Shown: positions 29,053-37,585 of the stretch, one piece after another
How positions within the stretch are numbered: the first letter of the stretch is position 1
How the letters are laid out: every line of letters begins with the position of its first letter
Origin: CBDBGD01 sp965205235
GTDB taxonomy: Bacteria; Chloroflexota; Dehalococcoidia; Lucifugimonadales; UBA1127
Direction of reading: 5' to 3'
Assembly: GCA_965205235.1 (NCBI GenBank)
Contig: CBDBGD010000003.1
Span: forward strand, 218,107-282,106
DNA length: 64,000 bases
The notes under the pieces: model-generated
The model's database searches: none
What the model was told of the DNA's origin: nothing
What the model saw: the letters and a program-made list of their open reading frames with translations, nothing else
Translations under genes and position numbers: made by a program

Positions 29053-30297
29053 ATGGACACCAACGCGACCGGGTGGCGGGGCTGGCTCGTCCGGGCCCTC
29101 CTGCTCGCCCTCCTCCTTTTCCTCCTCCGCACCGACGACCACCACCTCTCCCCCGCGACCGCCGCCGCCTCCGCCCACCTCTTCGCCCTCGAGGAGTGGG
29201 TCGTCGAGAACATGGAGGACAAGTGGCGCCACAAGGTGCGCCGCCTTCTCCCCGTCCTGGACCTCTCCCGCGAGGAGAAGATCGAGCGCATGGACGAGCT
29301 CTTCGAGCTCCAGGAGGAGGTGCGCGTCATCCGCCGCGACATCGCCCGCGCCGCCGCCGGCGGCGCCCCCAGCGACCGCGAGGCCCTCGACGCCTCCGAG
29401 CGACGCCTCTCGACGCTCCTCCAGCGCCGCGAAGCCCTGCGAAATGACGTCGAGGAGCTCCTGGAGAGCGAGCTTGCCGCCGTCATCGCGGACGCCGGCC
29501 TCCGCCGCGGCGCCGGCCCGTTGAAGGCCGTCTTCCCCCCCGTCGACTTCCGCCTGGACGTCACCCCCCGGGTTCTCGCCGTCTCCCCCCGCGACCGCAT
29601 CCGCCTCTCCGAGACGGTCCTGCTTGACGGCGACAGCGAGGTGGCGGAGTGGGAGACCATCGAGGCGTCCCTGGCCGCCGAGCACAACCTCTCCGCGCTG
29701 GTGCTCCCCATCGCAGGCCTCGCCGCCTACCCCGCCATCGTCTCCGGCACACGCGACCTGCGGCGCACCCTGGAGATCGTCGCCCACGAGTGGCTCCACC
29801 AGTACTGGTTCTTTGACCCCCTCGGCTTCAACTACTTCGCCTCCGCCGAGATGACCACCCTCAACGAGACCGCGGCCGACATCGCCGGGCGCGAGCTCGG
29901 CGACCTCGCCTACGAGCGCCTGACGGGCACGCCCCCGCCTACCCCTACCGCAACGGCCCGGCCAAGCTCCGACGAGCACGCCTTCGACTTCGGCGACGAG
30001 ATGCGCGAGACCCGCCGCACCGTCGACGCCCTTCTCGCCCAGGGCCGCATCGACGAGGCCGAGCAGTACATGGAGGACCGCCGCCGCCTCTTCGTCGACA
30101 ACGGCTACGCGATCCGGGTGATCAACCAGGCCTACTTCGCCTTCCACGGCACCTACGCCGAGAGCCCCGCCTCCGTCAGCCCCATCGCCGGCCAGCTCCA
30201 CCACCTGCGCGAGCGCAGCCCCACCCTCGGCGACTTCATCCGCACCGTCGCCCGCTTCGCCACCTACGACGCCTTCCTCGCCTACCTGGACCAGTGA
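29053..30297 (+). CDS. Membrane-anchored HExxH metalloprotein (gluzincin-like)
   Basis: 414 residues. One N-terminal membrane helix (WLVRALLLALLLFLL) is followed by a helical, charged region of about 100 residues. A predicted zinc site lies in VAHEWLHQYWF (H245, E246, H249), with a downstream glutamate E272 in TLNETAADIAGRELG, the spacing expected of a gluzincin. A Pro/Thr linker (TPPPTPTATARPSS) precedes a C-terminal helical region. It is likely an extracytoplasmic peptidase. ATG 29053 follows TAGGAGGCGC. It is 16 bp upstream of the DUF2207-like gene, so the two are probably cotranscribed. Confidence 0.75.
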   Translation: MDTNATGWRGWLVRALLLALLLFLLRTDDHHLSPATAAASAHLFALEEWVVENMEDKWRHKVRRLLPVLDLSREEKIERMDELFELQEEVRVIRRDIARAAAGGAPSDREALDASERRLSTLLQRREALRNDVEELLESELAAVIADAGLRRGAGPLKAVFPPVDFRLDVTPRVLAVSPRDRIRLSETVLLDGDSEVAEWETIEASLAAEHNLSALVLPIAGLAAYPAIVSGTRDLRRTLEIVAHEWLHQYWFFDPLGFNYFASAEMTTLNETAADIAGRELGDLAYERLTGTPPPTPTATARPSSDEHAFDFGDEMRETRRTVDALLAQGRIDEAEQYMEDRRRLFVDNGYAIRVINQAYFAFHGTYAESPASVSPIAGQLHHLRERSPTLGDFIRTVARFATYDAFLAYLDQ

Positions 30298-30313
30298 GAC
30301 CCGCAGGAGGGCC

Positions 30314-32014
30314 ATGTTCAGCGTGCTAGCGGCCCTGGCGACCCTCGCCGCCGTCAGTGCGCTGCTCGCGCTCGACCCGGGCGGCGCCGTCGCCGATAGC
30401 GGCTTCCCCGACGTCCGGGCCATGGACTGGAAACAGCGGCTCGCGTGGGGCTTTCGCACCGTGGGCGTGGTAGTCGCGCAGCTCGTCATCATCGCCCTGT
30501 GGCTGTGGACCAGCTTCAAGGACGACCGAGGGACCCCAGAGCGGCCGAGCCCAGTGCCCGCGGGGACGCCCCAGACCGACGCTCTCCCGGCGGCAGCGGT
30601 GTCCGCCCTGCAGGGCCACGTGGTATGGGGCCACACGCTCCTGGCTTCCATCATCGAGATGTGCCGGCGCGGCACTCTCAGGCTGGAGTGCGTCGGGACC
30701 AGGGTCGGCTTTCTGTACCGGCTCTCGCCGCAGGCCCCCCCGCAGTACGACTGGGAGCAGACGATATGCGACAGCCTGCCGTCGCGCCCCATGACCATCG
30801 ACGCGTTGGATGACGCGATACGCAAGCACAGAGATGTCATCGGCGACCAGATAGGCGACTACCTCCAGCACAGCGGCCTCTTCCACGACAACCCCGTACG
30901 CGCCGCCAGGGAGAATGTCGGGAGTGGCGCCGAGTGGACCATGCTGGCCGGGGCTCTGATGGGCGTCGGCGCTGGGCTCTGGGCGGCCCTATGGCTCTCC
31001 CAGTGGTGGGCCAACGCCCTCATCGGCGCGGTCGTAGGCTTCGTGTACCTGCTCATTGCTCCTGTGGCGTCGTTCGTGGCGCCGACGACGCCGAGAGGGG
31101 ACCAGGAGATCGACCAGTGGCGCGGCTGGAAGGAGACCATGGCCCGGTCTACTCCGCCCGGCGGCCGGGACGACTCCATGCTCGCCTACGCCGTGGCCTT
31201 GGACGTGGCCCAGCCGTGGCTCGACCTCTCCGCCCCCGCCCCGCGGTGGTTCCACGCATCCTACCTCCGAGGCGCCGACCCGGACGTGGCCTACCACGCC
31301 TTCCTCCACGCGCCGGAGTGGCGCCTGAGCGGACGGATAGGCGATGCCGCGCGGGCGGCCGCGCACGACGGCTACGAGCTGGAGCTCGAAAGGCTCCACT
31401 TGGAGCCGCCGGAGACCGATGAGGCCGAGCACCGCAGGCTCGCCGAGGAGATAGCGGCAATCGATCGTGAGCTGGCGGCCCAGGACAGCCTTCCGCCGCC
31501 CGCTCCGCCTCCGGCGCCGATGGAGTATCCGACGGAACGGTCGGAGGTGGCGGTTGAGGCGAAGACACGCGGCGGCTCTCTCCCCGGCTGCCTCGTATGG
31601 GTCGTGGGTCTGCTGGGCGCTGGAGTTCTCGCGCTGCTCGTCCTGTTCAGCCTCGACGTCGTCTCGCCCCGCGACAAGCCCTGCCCCCTCACCTCCCCCC
31701 CAATCCCGACGTCGGCGCAGATAGCCACAGCCGCCGACCTGTTCGCTGATCAGTGCGTGAGGGTCCGCGGCACGGTCGCGTCCAGGGACGCCGACGTGCT
31801 GGTGATGGAGGTGGACCGCGGCGAGTTCGTGCAGCGCGTGACCGTTCGCGACCCGTCCGAGGCCCTGACGCCTATCCCCCTCGGCCGCGTGGTCACCCTC
31901 GCCGGGTGGCTCCGAGTCGAGGAGGACGGCGCCTACGCAGTCCACTTCGTGCCGGAGCGGTCGGACCGGGAGTGGTGGCGCAACCTCCTGGACAACCTCG
32001 AGTGGCTGTTCTAG
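30314..32014 (+). CDS. DUF2207-like multi-pass membrane protein with C-terminal exported domain
   Basis: 566 residues. A hydrophobic N-terminus and one helix (VVVAQLVIIALWLW) precede a cytoplasmic winged-helix-like part (VVWGHTLLASIIEMCRRGTLRLE). Two membrane helices follow (GVGAGLWAALWLSQW, ALIGAVVGFVYLLIAPVASFV). Then comes the DUF2207-type stretch TPRGDQEIDQWRGWKETM and AYAVALDVAQPW. A late helix (CLVWVVGLLGAGVLALLVLF) leads to about 120 exported residues resembling an OB-like fold (CVRVRGTVASRDADVLVMEV). ATG 30314 follows GCAGGAGGGCC. Function unknown. Confidence 0.75.
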   Translation: MFSVLAALATLAAVSALLALDPGGAVADSGFPDVRAMDWKQRLAWGFRTVGVVVAQLVIIALWLWTSFKDDRGTPERPSPVPAGTPQTDALPAAAVSALQGHVVWGHTLLASIIEMCRRGTLRLECVGTRVGFLYRLSPQAPPQYDWEQTICDSLPSRPMTIDALDDAIRKHRDVIGDQIGDYLQHSGLFHDNPVRAARENVGSGAEWTMLAGALMGVGAGLWAALWLSQWWANALIGAVVGFVYLLIAPVASFVAPTTPRGDQEIDQWRGWKETMARSTPPGGRDDSMLAYAVALDVAQPWLDLSAPAPRWFHASYLRGADPDVAYHAFLHAPEWRLSGRIGDAARAAAHDGYELELERLHLEPPETDEAEHRRLAEEIAAIDRELAAQDSLPPPAPPPAPMEYPTERSEVAVEAKTRGGSLPGCLVWVVGLLGAGVLALLVLFSLDVVSPRDKPCPLTSPPIPTSAQIATAADLFADQCVRVRGTVASRDADVLVMEVDRGEFVQRVTVRDPSEALTPIPLGRVVTLAGWLRVEEDGAYAVHFVPERSDREWWRNLLDNLEWLF

Positions 32015-32060
32015 GCTGCGGCAGTTGCAAACTCCGAACAGCTACCCAACGCCCTCATGG

Positions 32061-32552
32061 ATGTCTCCCAAGGCCGAGATACGGGACTCTGAAATCCACG
32101 GCCGGGGCATGTTCGCCGCGTCGCCTCTCAGCGAAGGCGACGCCGTAGTAGTTTGGGGTGGCACACTCGTGGACGTTGAAGCGGCTGGCCGCGCTCGGTC
32201 GGAAGGCAAGCTGGTCATGCAGCTTGACGACAACCTCTACAGCGTCGAGGAACGCGGGGACGACCGCACGTACTTCATGAACCACTCGTGCGACCCGAAC
32301 GTCTGGATGACGGACGCCGTAACGCTGGTCGCTCGACGTGGCATCCCCACCGGCGAAGAGCTGACCGTCGACTACGCACTCTTCGAGGCCGACGAAGGCT
32401 TCACGGCGAAGTGGACATGCGCCTGCGGCTCAAACCTCTGCCGCAAGCGGGTGACGGGAAGAGACTGGCGACGCCCGGACCTCCAGGAGCGGTACGCAGG
32501 CCACTTCCTCCCGCTCATCGCTAGGCGGATTGGGCCCTATGCGCAGAAGTGA
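32061..32552 (+). CDS. SET-domain protein (protein-lysine methyltransferase-like)
   Basis: 163 residues. SET motifs are the start SEIHGRGMFAASPLSEGD, the NHSCDPN motif (cofactor and knot region), GEELTVDYALFEAD and a post-SET-like Cys cluster CACGSNLCRKRV. Bacterial SET proteins methylate ribosomal or DNA-binding proteins, or act on imported targets. ATG 32061 fits the conserved N-terminus; a TTG at 32025 is an alternative. Neither has a clear ribosome site. The gene overlaps the next one by 14 bp. Confidence 0.82.
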   Translation: MSPKAEIRDSEIHGRGMFAASPLSEGDAVVVWGGTLVDVEAAGRARSEGKLVMQLDDNLYSVEERGDDRTYFMNHSCDPNVWMTDAVTLVARRGIPTGEELTVDYALFEADEGFTAKWTCACGSNLCRKRVTGRDWRRPDLQERYAGHFLPLIARRIGPYAQK

Positions 32553-32943
32553 CTCGACGATGACACGCGTTGCGGGCGCCGTCATCAGAGACGGCAGAGT
32601 GTTGCTCGTCCACCGGTCCCCATCGAAGCGCTTCTACCCGGATGTCTGGGATCTGTTCGGCGGCCACGTCGAAGAAGGCGAGTCCCCGGAGGAGGCGCTG
32701 CGACGGGAAGCCCGCGAGGAGTTGGGTATAGAGGTGCTTTCGGCCAGGTGGTTGGGGCAGGTCCATGACCCGGTGGAGCCCGGGGTCGTGCACGTGTATG
32801 CGGTTTCATCGTGGGAAGGTGAGCCCGTCAACGCGGCGCCGGAAGAGCACACGGAGATCCGGTGGTTCGGCGTTGCTGAGATGCGGGGGTCGGGCACACT
32901 GGACGCCTATGGGGGGCTGCTTAAGGCGTTCCTAGAGGAGTGA
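32539..32943 (+). CDS. Nudix hydrolase
   Basis: 134 residues. The Nudix box reads GGHVEEGESPEEALRREA followed by REELGI, fulfilling Gx5Ex7REUxEExGU. It hydrolyses a nucleoside diphosphate linked to another group, or a dinucleotide; specificity is not evident. The ATG at 32539 overlaps the end of the SET gene; an ATG at 32560 is equally possible, and ribosome sites are weak for both. Confidence 0.85.
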   Translation: MRRSDSTMTRVAGAVIRDGRVLLVHRSPSKRFYPDVWDLFGGHVEEGESPEEALRREAREELGIEVLSARWLGQVHDPVEPGVVHVYAVSSWEGEPVNAAPEEHTEIRWFGVAEMRGSGTLDAYGGLLKAFLEE

Positions 32944-32986
32944 ATACGACAGGAGCCGCAGTGTGAGGTATTCCGATGCTGGCCGC

Positions 32987-33064
32987 TCAGGCCTCGGTGA
33001 CCTCCACCTTCAGGCTGCGGCCCACCGCTCGGAGCGCCTTCGCTGGAGACCCCAATAGAGGGAG
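32987..33064 (-). pseudogene. Possible 3' remnant of an addiction-module antidote gene
   Basis: A minus-strand fragment ends LRAVGRSLKVEVTEA followed by a stop. It resembles the C-terminus (LLKALGLRLxVE) of HigA-type addiction-module antidote proteins. Upstream the frame loses similarity, so this would be a decayed gene end. Similarity is short and the call is tentative. Confidence 0.25.
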
Positions 33065-33219
33065 CCAGAATCCAGTCAGGTGACATCGGCTTAGGTTCCG
33101 CGAACCTTCTGTCCGCCAGCATTGTCCAAGCTCTCATCTGGTAGTATCCTACTTCTGGACTCAACCCGCGAATCCTTGAAGAACGACCTCTCCGACCTGG
33201 CCAACGCGGAGGCAGGTAC

Positions 33220-33669
33220 ATGAGCCAGTCGATGCGAATCGTCGACACATCCCCGGATACCTACCTAGGTTCGCTTCCCGACGAGCATCGCGACACCATG
33301 ACATCGGTCGACAGGACAATCCACCGTGCGCTGCCTCAGCGCCAACGAGTTCTTTGGGAGGGCGTGTTCTGGGGCGGCACACACCAGTCCATCATTGGAT
33401 ATGGCCACATCGACCAAATCAGCTCATCGGGAGATACCGTCGAGTGGTTCCTCGTCGGCCTCGCTCGCCAGAAGAGGAACTACAGCATCTACGTCAATGC
33501 TGTTGCCAATAAAGCCTACCTCGCCCACAGCTATGCCGACCGCCTCGGGAAGGTGAAACTCGGCGCAGCAAGCATCGGGTTCCGCCGCCTTGAAGACCTC
33601 GACTTGGTCGTGCTGACCGAGTTAGTCTCCGAAGCGGACTATCTGACACCGCCTGATCCAGTCCGCTAG
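33220..33669 (+). CDS. DUF1801 (YdhG-like) domain protein
   Basis: 149 residues. The pattern YLGSLPDEHRDTMTSVDRTIHRALP, followed by WEGVFWGGTHQSIIGYG and VGLARQKRNYSIYVNA, matches the YdhG/DUF1801 family, a small alpha/beta domain of uncertain role. ATG 33220 follows GGAGGCAGGTAC. The gene is isolated and less GC-rich than its neighbours. Confidence 0.75.
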   Translation: MSQSMRIVDTSPDTYLGSLPDEHRDTMTSVDRTIHRALPQRQRVLWEGVFWGGTHQSIIGYGHIDQISSSGDTVEWFLVGLARQKRNYSIYVNAVANKAYLAHSYADRLGKVKLGAASIGFRRLEDLDLVVLTELVSEADYLTPPDPVR

Positions 33670-33691
33670 CCCTGCCGTCCCCCCCCCCCCC

Positions 33692-34804
33692 TCACCTCTG
33701 CGCCAGCAGCCACCCCACCAGCGCGTCCACGAACGCGTCGTCGTACCCCGGCGCGTGCCCGCTCCCCTCGCCTGACCACAGCTCGATGGCGGTCCCCGGC
33801 GCGCAGCCCGACTGCACCCGGAAAGCCTGCGTCTCCGGCCCTTGCACGAAAGCGTCTAGGTCCAGCGTCGCATGGGGCTGCGGGTCTTCCGGCCACTCGC
33901 ACCCCGCCCGGCGGCTCCAGCGCGCCACCATCTCCTCCGCCCCGGCATAGAACGCCGCCTCGATGCCGCCCTTCGCGTCGGGCTCGCTCCGGTCGCCCTC
34001 GAACAGGATCACGCTGTCCGCCGTGCCGTGCACGTGCAGCACCGACACCGCCGGCGCCCCGTCGCAGCTCGAGTCCTCGACGTAGCTCGTACCCGCCAGG
34101 CTTGCCGCGGCGCGCAGCCCCGGCAGCCCCTTGCACGCCATGTGGTACGCCATGAATCCGCCGTTCGAGTACCCGAAGACGTACACCGCCCCAAAGTCCC
34201 TCACCTCCCGCGCCGACGCCACCAGCTCCGTCAGGTACGCCACGTCGTCCTCGCCCGACTTGCCGCCCTCGCAGCACTCGTCCGTGGGGTTCCAGAAGCG
34301 GTTGCCCTCGCCGTCGGGCTGCCCGTTCGGCAGCAGCAGCGCGAAGCCGTCGGCGCTCACGCGCTCGTGCAGCGGCACGTACAGCGAGTGGTAGGCGGCG
34401 TTCGCCCCGAAGCCGTGCAGCGACACGATGAGTGGCGTCTCGCCCTCGACGAACCCCGGCGGCGCCAGCAGCAGCGCCCGCTCCCGCTCCGGGTGGTCGA
34501 CGTAGTGGACCGAGGCGCCCGTTTCCTCCGCCAACCTGGCGATCGCCTCCAGCGCGGCCTCCTCCGTCAGCGAGGCAGCACCCTCCTTGTCCTTGACCCA
34601 CTGCCCCTTGTCGGCCAGCGCCGACTCCGACTTGCCCTTGGCCGCCTGCTCCCCATCGGGCAGCACTGACTCCGACTTGGCGGCAGCTTCCTGCGGCCCC
34701 CGCTCCTCCGAGACGACATCGTCGCTCCCGCCGGTGCATGCGACCACCGCGATGGCCAGCAGCGCGCACACCGCCACCGCGGCCGCGAATCGCAGAGGAC
34801 CCAT
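33692..34804 (-). CDS. Secreted esterase/polyhydroxybutyrate depolymerase-like lipoprotein (LpqC type)
   Basis: 370 residues. The N-terminal signal ends in a lipobox (LLAIAVVAC), followed by about 50 low-complexity residues rich in Lys, Ser and Glu. The alpha/beta-hydrolase domain begins PLIVSLHGFGANAAYHSLYVPL. The nucleophile serine is in VFGYSNGGFMAYHMAC, the acid in VLHVHGTADSVI and the histidine in GEGSGHAPGYDD. The family hydrolyses short polyesters or feruloyl/acetyl esters outside the cell. ATG 34804 is chosen for the signal peptide; a GTG at 34816 is an alternative. Confidence 0.85.
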   Translation of the reverse strand: MGPLRFAAAVAVCALLAIAVVACTGGSDDVVSEERGPQEAAAKSESVLPDGEQAAKGKSESALADKGQWVKDKEGAASLTEEAALEAIARLAEETGASVHYVDHPERERALLLAPPGFVEGETPLIVSLHGFGANAAYHSLYVPLHERVSADGFALLLPNGQPDGEGNRFWNPTDECCEGGKSGEDDVAYLTELVASAREVRDFGAVYVFGYSNGGFMAYHMACKGLPGLRAAASLAGTSYVEDSSCDGAPAVSVLHVHGTADSVILFEGDRSEPDAKGGIEAAFYAGAEEMVARWSRRAGCEWPEDPQPHATLDLDAFVQGPETQAFRVQSGCAPGTAIELWSGEGSGHAPGYDDAFVDALVGWLLAQR

Positions 34805-34867
34805 GCCAACACTCACGCCTCTATGGTGGACTCTCCGCCCGCCCCTGCGCAATCTCGTCCCGCCACC

Positions 34868-34893
34868 GTTCGTGGTGAGGCCCTCGAACCACG
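34868..34893. repeat. Dispersed palindrome family B copy
   Basis: GTTCGTGGTGAGGCCCTCGAACCACG-type palindrome between the esterase and portal genes. Related copies occur near 40261, 40990, 41278, 43201 and 54250. Confidence 0.7.
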
Positions 34894-34941
34894 CACCCTC
34901 ACCCTGCAATAAGCTCAGCATGACGCCCCGCCGCGCCTACG

Positions 34942-36249
34942 TCACCCCTCCCCTCCCGTCTCCTCCCCGATCCGCGCCGCCTCCAGCGCCGGGTCCTCCA
35001 CCCCCACTGCCGTCATCGCACGGTGCCGGCTGTGCAGCCCGCCCTGCACCAGCAGCAGCTCCTCCCGCACGATGCGCCCACGGTCCTGCGGCAGTATCGG
35101 CCCCCAGGCGACGTTGAGCCGCACGGGCCGGAACCGCTCTCCCGTGTACTTCTCCAGCAGCCGCAGCGCCATGTCGGCGCGGCGCTTGTACGTCGTGCTG
35201 CGAATCAGCCGCTTGCGGCGCACGCGCTGCAGCAGCGGGTGCATCTCCATCTCCAGCGCCACGCCCGACAGGTTCCGCGCATTGTCCCCGAACGTCGTCC
35301 GCGGCGCCTCCGACAGGTCGTGCAGCGTCCGGTACAGCAGCTCGATGAACTCCGTGTGCAGCCGCACGCCCCCGCCGTGGAGCAGGTCCAGCAGGTACGC
35401 CCGTGCCCGCTCCGGCAGCTCCCACACCGCCCCCGGCTGCACGGCGATGTCCCGCGCCTCTTCCACCCCCTCCAGCACGGCGATGGGGTTGCCCGACAGC
35501 TCCAGGATCGTCGATAGCTGCGAGAAGGCCCGGTTCAGCTCCCGCTGCGGCTCCATGAGCGGTGGGATGTCCGACAGTCCCCAGAACTTCTTGGGCTCCC
35601 GCAGGTTCGGGAACAGGACAAAGGGGATGACCCCGTAGGGATTCGCCCGCTCCTCCAGCAGCAGGTCGTCCAGCCACAGGCTGAAGGTCTGGTCCGTCCA
35701 CACCTCCGCCACCACCGCCTCCGACCCCTGCGGCGACACCCCGTGCAGCACTGCTGCCTCCTCCGACGTCAGGCGGTAGCGGCTGGCCACACGCCACGTC
35801 CGCGAGAAGTCGTCGCCCACCCACCATGCGAACACCCCCTGCACGTCCGGCGCCGTGACCCGCACCGACTCCGACTCCGGGTCCCACGTCACCTTGTAGC
35901 AGCCGTCGCCTAGGATCGACGCGTCCACCTCCGTCTCGTGGTCAAGCTGCGCCAGCGCGTTCGACTCTGCCACCGCGTCCAGCGCCGCCCGCGCCCGCTG
36001 CGCCCGCTCCCTCGACTCCGCCGAGGCGTCCCACGGCTCCGCGGTCACCATCATGCCCTGCGTCAGGTACGCCGCCAGCTTGTCGATGAACGCCCGCACG
36101 TAGTTGAACGTCAACCGCCGCTCCCGCCGCCGGCTCGACGGCCATTGCAGGCCGTTGTAGAAGTCCAGGTTCTCCCGATAGCCCCGCAGCCGGTCCCGGT
36201 CCATCTGCGCCAGCTGCTGCGGCACCGTCAGCCGTGTCGTCGTAACCAT
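34942..36249 (-). CDS. Phage portal protein (SPP1 gp6-like)
   Basis: 435 residues. The start (RLRGYRENLDFYNGLQW, then RRERRLTFNYVRAFIDKLAAYL), the central WGLSDIPPLMEPQRELNRAFSQ and ALEMEMHPLLQRVRRKR are typical of SPP1-type portals, which form the dodecameric DNA-entry ring of tailed-phage heads. Length is close to family size and the frame is intact. ATG 36249 follows GAGGAGGTGGTGC. No capsid or protease gene follows; the next gene downstream is a cellular esterase. The transposase frame upstream runs 22 bp into its 5' end. Confidence 0.88.
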   Translation of the reverse strand: MVTTTRLTVPQQLAQMDRDRLRGYRENLDFYNGLQWPSSRRRERRLTFNYVRAFIDKLAAYLTQGMMVTAEPWDASAESRERAQRARAALDAVAESNALAQLDHETEVDASILGDGCYKVTWDPESESVRVTAPDVQGVFAWWVGDDFSRTWRVASRYRLTSEEAAVLHGVSPQGSEAVVAEVWTDQTFSLWLDDLLLEERANPYGVIPFVLFPNLREPKKFWGLSDIPPLMEPQRELNRAFSQLSTILELSGNPIAVLEGVEEARDIAVQPGAVWELPERARAYLLDLLHGGGVRLHTEFIELLYRTLHDLSEAPRTTFGDNARNLSGVALEMEMHPLLQRVRRKRLIRSTTYKRRADMALRLLEKYTGERFRPVRLNVAWGPILPQDRGRIVREELLLVQGGLHSRHRAMTAVGVEDPALEAARIGEETGGEG

Positions 36250-37307
36250 GCACCACCTCCTCTGTCGTGCTCACGCTCACCCTGATTCCCCCATCGTCGT
36301 TCCTGCGAAAGCAGGAAGGTGAATTCACATTTCAAGTGCAACACCTGGGCAGCATAGATCTCTGCCGGGGTGCGGTACCCCAGACACTTGCGAGGGGTAT
36401 TGTTGTAAGAGCGGACGAGCTGAGCAAACCGGGCGTCGGAGACGGTCGCCAGGTCGGTCTTCCGGGGAAGGGAGCGCCGCATGCGGCCGATAGCGTTCTC
36501 CACGCCGCCCTTCTGCCAAGGTGAGTGGGTATCGCAGAAGAAGGTCTGAATGCCCAGCGCGTGCAATGCGTGATGGCGGGCGAACTCCGTGCCATTGTCG
36601 AAGGTGACGGTCTGGCGCCATGCAGGAGGGAAGAAGCTCAGGGCTTGCATGATGGCGCCGGCGATGGGGCTGGAGGCCTTCCCTTCGGGCCGCAGGGCGA
36701 TGAGGAGGCGGGAGTAGCGCTCGTGCAGGGCTAGGACCACGGGGCCTCGGCGGCCGAAGGCCATCAGGTCCGCCTCCCAGTGGCCAGGGGTCTGGCGGCA
36801 GGCAGCCTCCTGGGGGCGGTGGGCCAGGGGAAGTCGGTGGGCAATGAAGGAGGCAGAGCTTCCTCCTCTGCGTCCCCGCCATCCCCGCTTGGACTTTCCG
36901 CGGGGCAGGTAGTGGCGCCAGGAGTAGTCCTTCTTGCGAGCGATCTGGGCGTAGATGAAGCGGTAGATGCTCTCGTGGGAGATGACGGGTTTGCCTGACT
37001 CCATGGCCATGCGTCCCGCCACCTGCTCAGGGGACCAGCCCTGCTTGAGGCAGGAGAGGACCTGCTGCCGGAGCCCTGCATCCCGTTCCAAGCGAGCGCC
37101 GCGCCAGCGCCGGGCATGGGCGTGCTGGTCGGCATACCGAGGCTGATAGCCCTGGGTCCGCGACCCATTGCGCGTCAGTTCCCGAGCCACGGTTGATGGC
37201 GAGCGATCCAGAGCTGCCGCAATTTGACGGACCGAGTGTCCCAGGGCGTGTAGTCGGGCCACTTCACAGCGTTCTTCAATGGTGACATGCCTATATCGTC
37301 TTCCCAT
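36228..37307 (-). CDS. IS30-family transposase with read-through C-terminus
   Basis: 359 residues. An N-terminal helix-turn-helix (CEVARLHALGHSVRQIAAALDRS) precedes the DDE domain: first Asp in GHWEADLMAFG, second in VTFDNGTEFARHH, and Glu in KGGVENAIGRMRRSLP. The normal end is YAAQVLHLKCE; no stop lies inside the element. The frame continues about 30 residues through the terminal repeat and flank, ending inside the portal gene. The product is therefore a fusion with a host-encoded tail. Otherwise it looks intact and possibly active. Confidence 0.92.
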   Translation of the reverse strand: MGRRYRHVTIEERCEVARLHALGHSVRQIAAALDRSPSTVARELTRNGSRTQGYQPRYADQHAHARRWRGARLERDAGLRQQVLSCLKQGWSPEQVAGRMAMESGKPVISHESIYRFIYAQIARKKDYSWRHYLPRGKSKRGWRGRRGGSSASFIAHRLPLAHRPQEAACRQTPGHWEADLMAFGRRGPVVLALHERYSRLLIALRPEGKASSPIAGAIMQALSFFPPAWRQTVTFDNGTEFARHHALHALGIQTFFCDTHSPWQKGGVENAIGRMRRSLPRKTDLATVSDARFAQLVRSYNNTPRKCLGYRTPAEIYAAQVLHLKCEFTFLLSQERRWGNQGEREHDRGGGAWLRRHG

Positions 37308-37350
37308 GACAACACCTTAACCAGGTGTTGCACTTCGTTTGTGAGTTTAG
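36318..37350 (-). mobile_element. IS30-family insertion sequence inserted in a palindromic repeat
   Basis: Imperfect terminal inverted repeats lie at 36325-36348 and 37321-37344, sharing TCACA, four mismatches, then AAGTGCAACACCTGG. The flanks reconstitute a family D palindrome: TCGTTCCTGCG...GCAGGAA on the left and GGAACCTCG on the right, suggesting a GGAA duplication (36314-36317 and 37351-37354). Exact ends are uncertain by a few bases. The element separates the terminase-side genes from the portal gene. Confidence 0.85.
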
Positions 37351-37376
37351 GGAACCTCGCTATCAGCATTCGCACC

Positions 37377-37535
37377 GTAGGGGCGGGTTTCAAACCCGCC
37401 CCCTCTACGCGGGCGAGCGGGTGGCCCACCAAACGTCGCACAACGCTCCGCTCACCCTGGGCCCCCAGCGGGGGTATTGGGGGGCGCAGCCCCCTAAGAA
37501 AAAACCTCTGAGGGTGGGCGGGTGGGTCCCTCAAG
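37377..37535. repeat. Repeat families C and E in spacer
   Basis: Family C palindrome at 37377-37401, then a family E copy (GGGGGTATTGGGGGGCGCAG, then CCCCCTAAGAAAAAACCTCT, about 37459-37535). This follows the right end of the IS30 element. No gene is apparent between 37351 and 37585. Confidence 0.7.
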
Positions 37536-37585
37536 GTCTGCCGTAGGGAGACAAGTCGCCCCGCTCTACGCGCAAAGACAGCCCG

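Noticed and set aside
32907..33248. 113-residue minus-strand ORF
   Set aside because: Composition is shadow-like and it overlaps the ribosome site and start of the DUF1801 gene; a different frame there shows the possible antidote remnant.
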